A stretch of 64,000 nucleotides of DNA from an uncultured Acidimicrobiales bacterium (GTDB lineage: Bacteria; Actinomycetota; Acidimicrobiia; Acidimicrobiales; Bin134): positions 3,101,076 through 3,165,075 of the forward strand of contig OX638344.1 in the NCBI GenBank assembly GCA_951813555.1, written 5' to 3'. Under the pieces are notes generated by a model. The model had not been told where the DNA came from, ran no database searches, and saw nothing but the letters and a program-made list of their open reading frames with translations. A program made the position numbers and the translations under genes. Shown here in pieces: positions 9,455 through 19,085 of this stretch (the stretch's first letter is position 1; each line of letters begins with the position of its first letter).

Positions 9455-10456
9455 ATGCGGGCCGCACAACTCATCGAGCCTGGAATCGTCGAGGTTCTTG
9501 ATATCCCGACGCCCGAATCCGGAGATGCGGCTGTCATCCGGATGGAGACTCTCGGATTGTGCGGTACCGATCTGAGCATCGTGGCTGGCAAGGTCCCGGT
9601 CGAGATGCCCCGTGTGATGGGCCATGAGGGATTAGGCACCATTGAAGTGGCTGGCTCCTCTGGAGCCTTCGGTGTAGGCCAGCGGGTCCTTATCAATCCT
9701 GGATTGTTCTGCGAAGTCTGCGAGCTGTGCCGTCGCGGGTACCCCAACCTCTGTCCCAACGGAGGCCTGCTGGGCCGAGAGATCGACGGATTGTTCGCCG
9801 ACTACGCGTCAATGGACGAACGCCAACTGCTCGCCGTCCCCGATCACGTGACCGCGGACGCGGCTGGCGTCATCCAAGTGTTGGGCACCTGCGTCCACGC
9901 CGTATCCAAAGCACCGGTATCGCCCGGCGAAACCGCCGTCGTCCTCGGCCTTGGCGTGTCCGGCCAGCTCATCGCCCAGCTCCTAGCGGCCAAGGGAGCT
10001 CAGGTAATCGGGGTCACTCGGTCTGAGTGGAAGCGAGAGCTCGCTCTCCAGCATGGCGCGACGGCGGCGGCCGCTCCTGAAGAAGCGGCTCGGGTGGTGG
10101 CTGAACTCTCCGAAGGTCGGGGATCTGACGTGGTCTTCGAGGCGGTGGGCACAGTGCAAACCTTTTCCCAGGCCATTGAACTTGCCGGTTCGGCGGCCAT
10201 CGTCGTGTTCTTTGGCACTACTACCGGGATCGGGGATGGCCTGCCCTACTACCAGCTCTACTACAAGGAACTGACACTGCGAAACCCGCGGGGGGCCACG
10301 ATGGCAGACTACGAGCAGGCAATTGCCCTGGTGGCCAGTGGAGTTATCAATGGAGTCCCCCTTATCTCGTCTCGATTCGGCCTTGATGAAGTCAACCACG
10401 CCCTTGCCGCGACACAAGCTCCATCGACACTGAAGGTGTTGATGGAGCTGAATTGA
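9455..10456 (+). CDS. Zinc-dependent MDR alcohol/polyol dehydrogenase
   Basis: A medium-chain dehydrogenase of 333 residues. The catalytic zinc site is in GLCGTDLS and MGHEGLG, and a four-Cys structural zinc lobe is in CEVCELCRRGYPNLC. The Rossmann motif is GLGVSGQLIAQLL. Such enzymes oxidise secondary alcohols or polyols with NAD(P). ATG at 9455 begins the conserved MRAAQLIEPG; longer in-frame starts would overlap the divergent VOC gene. It heads a tight run: M24-like protein (11 bases on), PEP-utilising protein (4-base overlap) and 3-hydroxyisobutyrate-type dehydrogenase. Confidence 0.87.
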   Translation: MRAAQLIEPGIVEVLDIPTPESGDAAVIRMETLGLCGTDLSIVAGKVPVEMPRVMGHEGLGTIEVAGSSGAFGVGQRVLINPGLFCEVCELCRRGYPNLCPNGGLLGREIDGLFADYASMDERQLLAVPDHVTADAAGVIQVLGTCVHAVSKAPVSPGETAVVLGLGVSGQLIAQLLAAKGAQVIGVTRSEWKRELALQHGATAAAAPEEAARVVAELSEGRGSDVVFEAVGTVQTFSQAIELAGSAAIVVFFGTTTGIGDGLPYYQLYYKELTLRNPRGATMADYEQAIALVASGVINGVPLISSRFGLDEVNHALAATQAPSTLKVLMELN

Positions 10457-10467
10457 ATGGAGCAAAC

Positions 10468-11706
10468 ATGAAGGAAGCATTCGGCGTACTCGCCACCGAT
10501 TGGCGCGAAGGCATCAATTGGCAAGAGGTCCGCGTATGGCGCTTGCGAAGGGCTCGAGAAGCCATGCGCCGCCATGGCCTCGGGGCGATGCTGCTGATGT
10601 ACGACGAGAACATCCGCTATGTGACCTCCACCATGACCCCAGGCTGGAACCAGCTCAAGCCCGGCCTGCGCTATGCCGTGCTCACCGAGGGCAAAGAGCC
10701 CATTCTCTATGAACAGGGCGACATCGGCTACCACATCCGCGAGCACTCGCCCTGGATCCCCAAGGAGAACGTCCGCTACTCCTACGCCTGGATAAAGGGC
10801 GCCGCCGGACCGGCTTCGACCGCACAGGTCGACAAGTTCACCAACGCTCTGATGAATGATCTGGAGGACGCAGGAGTTTCCGATCAGCCGCTAGGCGTGG
10901 ACTTCATGGACCTCAATATGATCCGCGCCTTCGAAGAGCGGGGCCTCAACTGGGTTGACGGCATGACCCCCATGATGGAAGCCCGGGCCATCAAAAGCCC
11001 GAATGAGCAGAAGGCATTGCAGATGGTGGGGTCGATCTGCGACGTAACCCACTATGAACTGACCCAGTGGCTGAAACCCGGAATCACCGAAAACGAGGTC
11101 ACCGCATTCACCATGGAGTACCTCTACAACTTCCCAGGTATGGAAAACGTGGAAGACGTCATCGTCTCTTCGGGGCCGAACGCCTGGCCCAACTGGCGCA
11201 ATCACGGCGACCGGATTATCCGTCCGGGTGACATCGTGATCATCGATCTCGCCGCGCTGACCTGGAACGGGTTCAAGTCGTGCGTCTACCGGACCTACTG
11301 CGTCGGCGGTGAGCCTACCGACGAGCATCAGCAGTACTACGACCTGGCGTCCAAGTGGCTCTGGGATTCGATCGAATTAGTCCGGCCGGGAGTCACCACC
11401 GCTGACATCGCCTCCGTCTGGCCGTCGGCCAAGGAGATCTGGGGCTACGAGGAGGAGGATGAGGCCGCCGCCAATCTGTGGGGCCACGGCCTTGGCTTGG
11501 CCCAATATGACCAACCGGTGATCTCTAGGATCTGGTCGCTCGACCATCCCCAGGAGATCCAGCCCGGCATGGTTTTCGCCCTCGAAACCCAGCACGGCAA
11601 GCTCCATGAATTCGGGGTCCGGCTCGAAGAAATGCTGACCGTCACCGACACCGGCATCGAGATGTTGTCCACTTACAAGAGTCACGAGATCATCCGCGCC
11701 GGATGA
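10468..11706 (+). CDS. M24-like (creatinase/prolidase) protein lacking one metal ligand
   Basis: A 412-residue protein with an N-terminal creatinase domain and a C-terminal M24 fold. Asp260 (IIDLA), His340 (GHGLGL), Glu373 (LETQ) and Glu387 (RLEEM) match four metal ligands. The second Asp, normally in a YxSDxTRT motif, is replaced: the site reads GFKSCVYRT with Cys272. Creatinase itself is a metal-free member of this fold, so this protein may be a non-peptidase C-N hydrolase. ATG 10468 has GGAG five bases upstream. Its stop overlaps the ATG of the next gene (ATGA), indicating translational coupling. Confidence 0.85.
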   Translation: MKEAFGVLATDWREGINWQEVRVWRLRRAREAMRRHGLGAMLLMYDENIRYVTSTMTPGWNQLKPGLRYAVLTEGKEPILYEQGDIGYHIREHSPWIPKENVRYSYAWIKGAAGPASTAQVDKFTNALMNDLEDAGVSDQPLGVDFMDLNMIRAFEERGLNWVDGMTPMMEARAIKSPNEQKALQMVGSICDVTHYELTQWLKPGITENEVTAFTMEYLYNFPGMENVEDVIVSSGPNAWPNWRNHGDRIIRPGDIVIIDLAALTWNGFKSCVYRTYCVGGEPTDEHQQYYDLASKWLWDSIELVRPGVTTADIASVWPSAKEIWGYEEEDEAAANLWGHGLGLAQYDQPVISRIWSLDHPQEIQPGMVFALETQHGKLHEFGVRLEEMLTVTDTGIEMLSTYKSHEIIRAG

Positions 11707-13283
11707 CTGCAGACCGCTTTCGAGTCCGCGGTCTCGACGATCCATCTGCTGTTGACCTTGCTATCAGCGGTGCCAAAGGCGCCGGTCTGGCCCGCGCCCG
11801 TGCGGCGGGGTTCCCGGTGCTCGACGGTTTCGTAATCCCACCAGCGTGCTCCGAAGAAGCCTTGCGTCGAGCAGTCGAGGTGCTCGATTCCCGTGGTACC
11901 GGGGGGTCGAGGATGACCATCATTGGGCATCAGTTGCCCGACTTGCTGATTGAAGAGGTCGAGCAGTTCGCGGCCGAGCTCCAGCCACCCTTCATCGTTC
12001 GCTCCTCCAGTGTTCTCGAGGGTGGGGGCGAGTGGTCGGGGGCGTTCACATCGGTTCCCGAAGTCCAGCCCGGTGAGATCGGCCAGGCTGCCAAGAGCGT
12101 CTGGGCAACCAGCTTCGCCATCGAAGTGCTGGAGCGATTCGAAGCTTCTGAGTTGGAGCCGGGGAGTGCGCCGATGGGCGTGGTTGTTCAGCCTGAGGTG
12201 CAGCCCGACTTTGGGGGGGCGGCCATAGTTGATGCTGCCGGCGCGGTGACCGTTAACGCGGTGAAGGGATCACCGCGGGACTTGATGGCTGGCTGGGTGC
12301 CCGGAGTCCGGGCTGTCTACGAGGAAGGCACCCTCAGAGGAGACGAGTGCGTCGACTTGATGGGCGAAGACCAGACCCTGGCCATTGCAGAACTGGCGCT
12401 GGAAGTGAAGGAAACGCTGGGCTCCAACCTTATCGAGTGGGCAATCGTGGAAGGCGCCCTCATCTTGTTGCAGGTCCAGCGTTCGGCCGTACACGAAGTC
12501 GAGGAGGCAATGGTTGTGCCCGCGGCGCTGGCCCATCCGTTCGCACTCGAGTTTGTGCGACTGGCGCAGCGCTACCCGAGTTCGCTCGGCGACGAACTGG
12601 TGCTCGGCTGGATGTCGGCTGCCCCCGCCGAACTCGAGGCGGCGGCGTACATCCAGACGGGCAACCGAGACGCGGTGCTCGAAGAGGCCCGGGAGATCGC
12701 GGCAACGCTGACCGCTCAGGCATGGGGAAAGCCCGCCCCCCAGGCGTTGGCCCAGGCTGAACTCGTGCTCAGGCGAATGCGAAGCGACCGTCCCAACGAA
12801 TCGATCGACGCGCTGCGAGAACTGCAGCCAGTCGACCTGGCTCTGGCCAGCAAGCAGTTGGGCATGGTCGAGTACCTCATGAGCACCGATGTTGCTCCTC
12901 CACGACGCGGGATGGGCCGCTGGGAGCCGGTCTTGGCGGGGGTGCTGGCTCTCCAGGGGGATGCCTACGAGGGCGAGCCCAGCGTTGGCGGTGTGGGTGC
13001 GGGCCGAATGGTGTGGCTCGACAGCTCAAAGCAGACTGGTCACGTGCAGCCCCGTGACATCATCGTCACCCAGTATCCGCTTCAGAACTTCTCTCCCCTC
13101 CTGTGGGATGCGGCTGGGATTGTGACCGTCGGGGGCGCGCCCACCGCCCACCTGTTCGAGGTTGCCCGATCACTGACGGTTCCCGCAGTCATCAACTGCC
13201 CCATTGCCCACATCATCAAGGATGGCCCCTGTTTGGGAATGCTCGACGGCGACGCCGGCCGCGTGGCCATTGTCAAGGATTGA
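11703..13283 (+). CDS. PEP synthase-like protein: pyruvate/PEP-binding domain plus swivelling phosphohistidine domain
   Basis: A 526-residue protein. The N-terminal half resembles the PPDK/PEP synthase nucleotide-binding domain: GAKGAGLARARAAGFPVLDG, then IVRSSSVLEGG. The last ~50 residues form a PEP-utilising mobile domain with GGAPTAHLFEVARSL, where His483 fits the swivelling phosphohistidine. Full PEP synthases are about 800 residues and include a C-terminal PEP/pyruvate barrel, which is absent, so the layout is closer to rifampicin phosphotransferase-like or other two-domain phosphotransferases. Coupling by ATGA to an M24-like gene suggests ATP-dependent phosphorylation of a catabolic intermediate; this is inference. 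Confidence 0.75.
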   Translation: MTADRFRVRGLDDPSAVDLAISGAKGAGLARARAAGFPVLDGFVIPPACSEEALRRAVEVLDSRGTGGSRMTIIGHQLPDLLIEEVEQFAAELQPPFIVRSSSVLEGGGEWSGAFTSVPEVQPGEIGQAAKSVWATSFAIEVLERFEASELEPGSAPMGVVVQPEVQPDFGGAAIVDAAGAVTVNAVKGSPRDLMAGWVPGVRAVYEEGTLRGDECVDLMGEDQTLAIAELALEVKETLGSNLIEWAIVEGALILLQVQRSAVHEVEEAMVVPAALAHPFALEFVRLAQRYPSSLGDELVLGWMSAAPAELEAAAYIQTGNRDAVLEEAREIAATLTAQAWGKPAPQALAQAELVLRRMRSDRPNESIDALRELQPVDLALASKQLGMVEYLMSTDVAPPRRGMGRWEPVLAGVLALQGDAYEGEPSVGGVGAGRMVWLDSSKQTGHVQPRDIIVTQYPLQNFSPLLWDAAGIVTVGGAPTAHLFEVARSLTVPAVINCPIAHIIKDGPCLGMLDGDAGRVAIVKD

Positions 13284-13288
13284 GCAAC

Positions 13289-14152
13289 ATGAACGAAAGA
13301 GCCCCGGTCGGGATCATCGGACTCGGTGTTATGGGATCGGCCATGTCTCGCCACATCCTCGCCGGAGGCCACGTGGTTGTCGGGTTCGACATTGATCCCG
13401 TTCGACGGGGCGAGTTCCCCGGATCGGTCGCCGAGTCGGTGGCCGACGTCGCCAGACAAGCCCAGATCATCCTCTTGTCCCTCCCCTCCTCTAAGGCGCT
13501 GGCGCAAGTCGCGGCCGAGCTCGCGGCCAGTGCCACGCCTGGGACGGTTGCCGTGGAGATGGGAACGCTGCCGCTCGATGACAAAGAAGCGGCCCGCGCC
13601 CTCCTGGCTGAAAACAGAGTCGATCTGATCGACGCCCCCGTCAGCGGCACTGGGCTCCAGGCCGCCGATGCCACCTTGGTGGTGTACTCCAGCGGTGACG
13701 AAAGCGCTCACGAGCAGGCCATGCCGATCTTCGACCTGATCGGCAAACAGACGTTCTACCTAGGCCAATTCGGTAACGGCTCGCGGATCAAGTTCGTGGC
13801 CAACCTGCTCGTAGCGATTCACACCCTGGCCGCCGCCGAGGCCCACCAATTGGGCAGTGCCTGCGGGCTGGATCCCGAGCTGGTCCAAGAGGTAATAGCG
13901 GCCGGTGTGGGCTCGTCGGCAATGTTCGAGATCCGAGGCCCGATGATGGCGGCGGGCACTTATGAGCCGCCATCGGCTCGCCTGGCCATCATCCTGAAAG
14001 ACGCGAGCATCATCGCCGACTACGCCCGGAGTCTGGACACCCCCACTCCCCTGCTCGACGCCGCTATTCCCCTCTACCAGGCCGCAGCCGAAGAAGGTCT
14101 TGGGGACCTTGACGCCGCCGCCCTGCGCCAGCTGCTCGCAGAGCTCAGCTAG
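13289..14152 (+). CDS. 3-hydroxyisobutyrate dehydrogenase-family oxidoreductase
   Basis: A beta-hydroxyacid dehydrogenase of 287 residues. It has the N-terminal NAD(P) motif GIIGLGVMGSAMSRHIL, the substrate-binding signature DAPVSGTGLQA (the family usually reads DAPVSGG) and the catalytic Lys in GSRIKFVANLL. These enzymes oxidise small 3-hydroxyacids or reduce semialdehydes. The ATG lies 5 bases after the stop of the PEP-utilising gene, so it is the last gene of the 9455-14152 operon. The convergent gene starting its 3' end at 14164 leaves 11 bases between stops. Confidence 0.88.
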   Translation: MNERAPVGIIGLGVMGSAMSRHILAGGHVVVGFDIDPVRRGEFPGSVAESVADVARQAQIILLSLPSSKALAQVAAELAASATPGTVAVEMGTLPLDDKEAARALLAENRVDLIDAPVSGTGLQAADATLVVYSSGDESAHEQAMPIFDLIGKQTFYLGQFGNGSRIKFVANLLVAIHTLAAAEAHQLGSACGLDPELVQEVIAAGVGSSAMFEIRGPMMAAGTYEPPSARLAIILKDASIIADYARSLDTPTPLLDAAIPLYQAAAEEGLGDLDAAALRQLLAELS

Positions 14153-14163
14153 CGATCGGTCAG

Positions 14164-16248
14164 TTAGCCGTCGGCCAAGATCATGAGGTGATCGACGACG
14201 ACTGCGCCGTGGCCGCGGTCGAGAACGACCACTGGGTTGAGGTCGAGTTCGGTGAGGCGGTTGCCGAGGGCGGTAGCCAGGGTGGCGGTGGACATGATCG
14301 CCTCTACCAGGGCGTCCACATCGGCTGGCGGGCGGCTGCGGGCGCCGTCGAGCAGGGCGAAGCCCTGGAGTAAACGGATCATCTCGTAGGCGTCGGCCTC
14401 GTCAAGGGGCAGCGGGCGCACGGCCGTGTCGGCCAGCACCTCGGCGAACACGCCGCCGGTGCCCACCATGACGGCGGGGCCGAGTGTGGGATCGCGGGTC
14501 ACCCCGACGATCATCTCGGTGCCACCTGAAACCATCTGCTGAACCTCTACCCCGTCGATGGCCGCGTCCGGAGCGGCGGCCCGAGCCCGGTCCAGAACCG
14601 ACTGGGCGGCCTGTTCCACTTCGTCGAGGGTGTCCACCCCCAGCACCACCAGTCCGGCGTCGGACTTGTGGGGGAAGTCGGCCGAGGCGATCTTCACCGC
14701 GACCGGCAGGCCGATTTCCGCAGCGACCCGTCGGGCATCGCCAACCGACGAGACCACTTCGCTGGCGACCAGCGGAAGCCCGAAGGATCGCAGGACGGCG
14801 CCCGTATCGGGAGGCGAGGCTTCCAAGGCAGTCTCCGCAGCTTCCGGCCGCGCATCGGGCAACGGCGGTCGCACCCGGAATGTGGACCGGTGACGCTGGT
14901 AGCTGTGGTAGGCGGCCAGAGCAGAGAAGCACCCCCGGAACGAGCGGAACAGCGGTATCCCGGATTCCACCAGGCGGTCGAAACCCACCTCGTCCACCTT
15001 GAACGAGTTCCAGGTGGCAATGATGGGTTTTTCCACCTCATCGGCCAGCGCCACGATGTCCTCGCCCAGCGGGTCGGTCATCGACGGCACCGCCCCGGTG
15101 ATTCCGATTACCGTGTAGCCCACCGCCGGATCGTTGTTGATATCGCGGATCACCTGACGGCGGATCTCGGCGGGTTGGGTGGTGATGAACGTGCCCCCGT
15201 TGTCCACGGGATTGGACACCGACAGATAACCAGGAATGTGGCAATGCAGCTTCTCCTGGGTTTCCTCGGCCAGCGGGGGGGCCGCTACCCCGGCCAACTC
15301 GGCGGCCTCGGCCATCAGCGTGCTCGACCCCCCGGAGATGGAGTACAGCCCAGCGCCCTCGTTTACATCGGGCCCCAGCTTGGCGAACAGGGCGGCCGTC
15401 TCCAGTAACTCGTCGAGGTCGCGTACCCGAACAACCCCGTACTGCTCGAACAACCCATCGATCACTGCATCCGACCCGGTGAGATGGCCGGTATGAGACG
15501 ACGCCATGCGCGATCCGGCATCGGTGGCCCCGATCTTCAACAGCACCACCGGCTTGTGCTGGGCGTTGGCCGCCTCCAGCGCGGTGCGCAGCTTGTCGGC
15601 TGACCGGAAACCCTCGATGTAGCCGGCGATCACCGCGGTGTCTTTGTCGTAGGCGAAGTACTCGATAAAGTCGCTCACCTCAAGATCCACCTCGTTGCCG
15701 CAGGGCACCTGGCGGCTGAACCCGATGCCAAAGTGAACGCCCTGCACGATGGGCCGACCGTTGTGACCCGACTGGGTTACCACCCCGATCTTGCCCCCCC
15801 GCAGGTTGGGCACCTCAGGCACGGGTTCAAAAGCGTTGGTGTTGGTGTTGGGGCCGAAGATGCGGATGTTGTTACGCCGGCCCGCCTCCCCCAGCTCGGC
15901 CTCCAGCGCGGCGCCTTCGGGGCCTACTTCACTGAATCCCGAGGAGAACACCAAGGCGTAACGGATCCCGGCCGCGCCGCATTCGTCCAATACTGAGACG
16001 CACACCGCTGGAGGGGTGGAGATCACTGCCAACGCCACCGGCACGGGCACGTCGGCCACTGACTCGTGTATGGGCACAGATCCGATGGAGCCGCCCTTGG
16101 GGTTGACCAAGTGCCAGTTTCCTTCCCCCCACCGGGCGTCCATTGCGTCCCGCAGCGCAGCCTCCGTCTGGCTGCGGTCGACCCCGCCGATCACCGCCAC
16201 CCCGTCAGGGTGGAAGAACTCCTCTAAGTCGGCTCGACGCTGGGCCAT
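14164..16248 (-). CDS. NDP-forming acyl-CoA synthetase (acetate-CoA ligase, ADP-forming type), fused alpha-beta
   Basis: A protein of about 694 residues with the order CoA-binding domain (FFHPDGVAVIGG), succinyl-CoA ligase-like domains with the conserved His region ASSHTGHLTGSD, and a C-terminal ATP-grasp domain (GLPVAVKIASADFPHKSD). This is the fused form of ADP-forming acyl-CoA synthetase, interconverting an acyl-CoA plus ADP and phosphate with the free acid, CoA and ATP. The start is uncertain between ATG 16248, closest to the conserved N-terminus, and GTG 16275. It may activate or salvage acids from the neighbouring catabolic operons. Confidence 0.88.
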   Translation of the reverse strand: MAQRRADLEEFFHPDGVAVIGGVDRSQTEAALRDAMDARWGEGNWHLVNPKGGSIGSVPIHESVADVPVPVALAVISTPPAVCVSVLDECGAAGIRYALVFSSGFSEVGPEGAALEAELGEAGRRNNIRIFGPNTNTNAFEPVPEVPNLRGGKIGVVTQSGHNGRPIVQGVHFGIGFSRQVPCGNEVDLEVSDFIEYFAYDKDTAVIAGYIEGFRSADKLRTALEAANAQHKPVVLLKIGATDAGSRMASSHTGHLTGSDAVIDGLFEQYGVVRVRDLDELLETAALFAKLGPDVNEGAGLYSISGGSSTLMAEAAELAGVAAPPLAEETQEKLHCHIPGYLSVSNPVDNGGTFITTQPAEIRRQVIRDINNDPAVGYTVIGITGAVPSMTDPLGEDIVALADEVEKPIIATWNSFKVDEVGFDRLVESGIPLFRSFRGCFSALAAYHSYQRHRSTFRVRPPLPDARPEAAETALEASPPDTGAVLRSFGLPLVASEVVSSVGDARRVAAEIGLPVAVKIASADFPHKSDAGLVVLGVDTLDEVEQAAQSVLDRARAAAPDAAIDGVEVQQMVSGGTEMIVGVTRDPTLGPAVMVGTGGVFAEVLADTAVRPLPLDEADAYEMIRLLQGFALLDGARSRPPADVDALVEAIMSTATLATALGNRLTELDLNPVVVLDRGHGAVVVDHLMILADG

Positions 16249-16319
16249 GGGAAACCGATGGTAGTTAGCGAGCACTTCGCACCTAGAGGCAGAACCGACC
16301 CGGCACTAGGCTGGCCACC

Positions 16320-16838
16320 ATGGAGATTGGCCACGTCTATGAGATGCCACCTATGCGGCCCGACGACGCTTACACCACCTACTTCCCCGCCGGAGTGATC
16401 AAGATCGGAGTGGAGTACCGCGACCTCACCCCTGAGGCGCTGGTGGAGTACTACGGGGGCGACGAGGCCTACGTAGAGGAACTGCGCCGCACGGCACCGT
16501 TGGGCATCGAGGATCGGGGCGTGTCACTGCACGTGTTCGACGCCGACGGCCAGTGGGAGTACCTGCGCTTCGATCTGTTCGAGGATGCCCCCCACTACCA
16601 CTACAACCACCTTGGCGGCGGTCGAAACCACATCATCCCCTTCGACGAGACTGCACACGGCCCCATCGCCGAGTGGGCACTGAACAAGATCCGCTCCGCC
16701 GATCTGGCTTCCATGCTCGCCCAAGCTGGCGGGGCAGAGTTGGCCGAGGGGCTCGACCCCGACGTCCTGGCCGATGTGGCTGACCAGGTGGCCGCCTATG
16801 CCACCGAGCTCCAGGCTCGGCTAGCCGCTGCCGTCTAG
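16320..16838 (+). CDS. Conserved-looking acidic protein of unknown function
   Basis: A 172-residue soluble acidic protein that I cannot assign to a characterised family. The segment VSLHVFDADGQWEYLRFDLFEDAPHYHY, followed by LGGGRNH, is rich in His and acidic residues and could bind a metal or form a small beta sandwich. The C-terminal 60 residues are helical and Ala-rich. Codon use matches the neighbours and the ATG at 16320 gives an uninterrupted frame, so it is probably a real gene. It lies between the divergent acyl-CoA synthetase and a convergent SDR gene. Confidence 0.7.
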   Translation: MEIGHVYEMPPMRPDDAYTTYFPAGVIKIGVEYRDLTPEALVEYYGGDEAYVEELRRTAPLGIEDRGVSLHVFDADGQWEYLRFDLFEDAPHYHYNHLGGGRNHIIPFDETAHGPIAEWALNKIRSADLASMLAQAGGAELAEGLDPDVLADVADQVAAYATELQARLAAAV

Positions 16839-16847
16839 AGGCTGGAG

Positions 16848-17663
16848 CTAGCCGGCCAATTCGCCGAAGTCCACCTGGCCGGTGATCATCGAGCCCTGGA
16901 AGGCGTTGTCGATGTTGACGTTCACCCCCGAAACGAACGACGCCGCGTCCGACCCCAGATAGGCCAGGAGGTTGGCCACCTCGGCGGCGGTCACGTAGCG
17001 GCCTCCGGCATTGGCTGCCGTCCAGTCGATCATCCCCTCGCCCATGGTCTTCTTGAAGTCGGGCAAAAGCGGGGTGTCAATGGGGGCGGGGCAGGCGCTG
17101 GCGATGCGCACGCCGTTGGCCAGCATTCCCTTGGCGGCCTGCATGGTGAAGATCTGCACGCACTCCTTGGAGAACATGTAGCCGTCGGCCACCACCTCGG
17201 GGTGCTCCTCTACCCAGGCCACCGCCTTGTCCCAGTTGTCGATAGACAAGAGCTCGGTGATCTCGGCCTGGTGGGCCGGCCAGTTCATCCCGGCAATGGA
17301 GGCGGTGTTGACCACGGCGCCACCGGCGGGGATCTTGGGCAGCAGGGCGTCGGTCAGCCGCATCAGCCCCAGGGTGTTCACCTTCATCACATCTTCAGGC
17401 GAGAAGGTGGCCGCTATGCCGGCGTTGTTGAACAGCGCGTGCACCGGGGCGTCGATGGCCGCGGCCGCCTCGTCCACCGCCACGGGGTCGCCCATGTTGG
17501 TGGGGATGTACCGGGTGATCGGCCCGGCAGGCTCTTTGATGTCCAGTGCGGTGATCGACGCCGCTCCCAAATCGGCCAGCAGCTCCACCAGCGCGGCTCC
17601 CACGCCGGAAAACGCGCCGGTGACCACAACGTTGCGGCCTTCGTAGCTCATGGGGTTGGACAT
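16848..17663 (-). CDS. SDR family NAD(P)-dependent oxidoreductase
   Basis: A classical short-chain dehydrogenase of 271 residues. The cofactor loop is VVTGAFSGVGAAL, the NNAG motif is present in LFNNAGIA, the Ser is in NTASIAG, and the catalytic Tyr/Lys pair is in YMFSK. An insertion between the Ser and Tyr segments resembles 3-alpha-hydroxysteroid dehydrogenase-like members. The ATG at 17663 is preceded by AGGAGG six bases away, a strong ribosome site. It is divergent from the amidohydrolase gene at 17762, so the ~100-base gap must hold promoters for both. Confidence 0.88.
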   Translation of the reverse strand: MSNPMSYEGRNVVVTGAFSGVGAALVELLADLGAASITALDIKEPAGPITRYIPTNMGDPVAVDEAAAAIDAPVHALFNNAGIAATFSPEDVMKVNTLGLMRLTDALLPKIPAGGAVVNTASIAGMNWPAHQAEITELLSIDNWDKAVAWVEEHPEVVADGYMFSKECVQIFTMQAAKGMLANGVRIASACPAPIDTPLLPDFKKTMGEGMIDWTAANAGGRYVTAAEVANLLAYLGSDAASFVSGVNVNIDNAFQGSMITGQVDFGELAG

Positions 17664-17761
17664 CGGGGGCCTCCTGGGGGGGTTGATCGGCTGGCGAATT
17701 CTACTGCGACAAGTATCGTTGGGGTCACACTGGCGAACGACGAAGATCGACGGAGGACGCT

Positions 17762-19048
17762 GTGGATTTGAACGACATGATCCTGGTGAGCGTGGACGAC
17801 CACCTGTGCGAACCGCCCGAAATGTTCGACCAGCACCTCCCGGCCAAGTGGCGGGATGAGGCCCCCAAAGTGATCCGCACCGATTCGGGTGACGACGTGT
17901 GGTCGTTCAACGGCGCCATCATTCCCAACGTGGGCCTGAACGCAGTGGCCGGGCGGCCCAAAGAGGAGTACGGCATCGAGCCCACCGCCTTCGATGAGAT
18001 GCGCCCTGGCTGCTTCAACGTCCACGACCGGGTCAAGGACATGGACGCCGCCGGGGTGCTGGGCTCGATGTGCTTCCCGTCGTTCCCCGGATTCGCCGGG
18101 CGACTGTTCGCCAACCACCCCGACAAGGAGTTCGCCGCCGACCTCATCCGGGCCTACAACGACTGGCATATCCATGAATGGGCCGGGGCCTATCCGGGCC
18201 GGTTCATCCCCATGGCCCTGCCCATGATCTGGAGCGCGGAGGAGTGCGCCGCCGAGGTGCGCCGGGTGGCCGAACTGGGCTGCCACTCCATGACCTTCAC
18301 CGAGAACCCGGCCAAGCTGGGCGAGCCCAGCTTCCACAGCGACTACTGGGATCCGCTGTGGGAGGCGTTCAGCGACACCGGCACCGTGTGCTCGATCCAC
18401 CTGGGCTCATCGGGAGAGATGGTTATCACCGCGCCCGATGCCCCTATGGACGTGATGATCCAGCTTCAACCCATGAACATCAGCCAAGCGGCCGCCGACC
18501 TTTTGTGGTCGTCAATCCCCCGCCGCTTCCCCGACATAAGGATCGCCCTGTCGGAGGGCGGCACCGGGTGGATTCCCTACTTCATGGACCGGGCCGACCG
18601 CACCTACGACATGCACCACCTATGGACCGGGCAGGACTTCGACAACCTGCTGCCCAGCGAGGTGTTCCGGCGCAACTTCTTGACCTGCTTCATCAACGAT
18701 CCGGTGGGCGTGGTGCTGCGCCACGAGATCGGCATCGACAACATCTGCTGGGAAATGGACTACCCCCACAGCGACTCCACCTGGCCCAACGCCCCCGAGT
18801 TGCTGGCCGAGACGCTGACCGGGGTTCCCGACGACGAGGTCGACAAGATGACCCATCTCAACGCCATTTCCTGGTACCAGTACGACCCGTTCGCCCATCG
18901 GGGTCGGGTCGACTGCACCGTGGGGGCGCTGCGGGCCTCGGCCGGCGACCACGACATCTCGGTGCAGTCCATGGACAAGGGCCGCCACCAGGGCAAAGAC
19001 CGCGACCTGGCCGGGTTCACCTCTCGGAACAAGGGCGTCAACCGCTGA
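17762..19048 (+). CDS. Amidohydrolase-2 family protein
   Basis: A 428-residue TIM-barrel metal hydrolase. The N-terminal motif is the variant VDDHLCEPP common in this subfamily rather than a strict HxH. Later ligands are visible as SIHLG and MDYPHSD. GTG at 17762 has GGAGG eight bases upstream. Hydantoinase-type HyuA and HyuB genes follow within 40 bases, so it likely supplies or consumes a substrate of that pair. A second amidohydrolase of the same general type lies at 31550. Confidence 0.83.
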   Translation: MDLNDMILVSVDDHLCEPPEMFDQHLPAKWRDEAPKVIRTDSGDDVWSFNGAIIPNVGLNAVAGRPKEEYGIEPTAFDEMRPGCFNVHDRVKDMDAAGVLGSMCFPSFPGFAGRLFANHPDKEFAADLIRAYNDWHIHEWAGAYPGRFIPMALPMIWSAEECAAEVRRVAELGCHSMTFTENPAKLGEPSFHSDYWDPLWEAFSDTGTVCSIHLGSSGEMVITAPDAPMDVMIQLQPMNISQAAADLLWSSIPRRFPDIRIALSEGGTGWIPYFMDRADRTYDMHHLWTGQDFDNLLPSEVFRRNFLTCFINDPVGVVLRHEIGIDNICWEMDYPHSDSTWPNAPELLAETLTGVPDDEVDKMTHLNAISWYQYDPFAHRGRVDCTVGALRASAGDHDISVQSMDKGRHQGKDRDLAGFTSRNKGVNR

Positions 19049-19085
19049 GGCAGCGTCCAAACTGACTGCTCCGGCCTTCGGAGCT

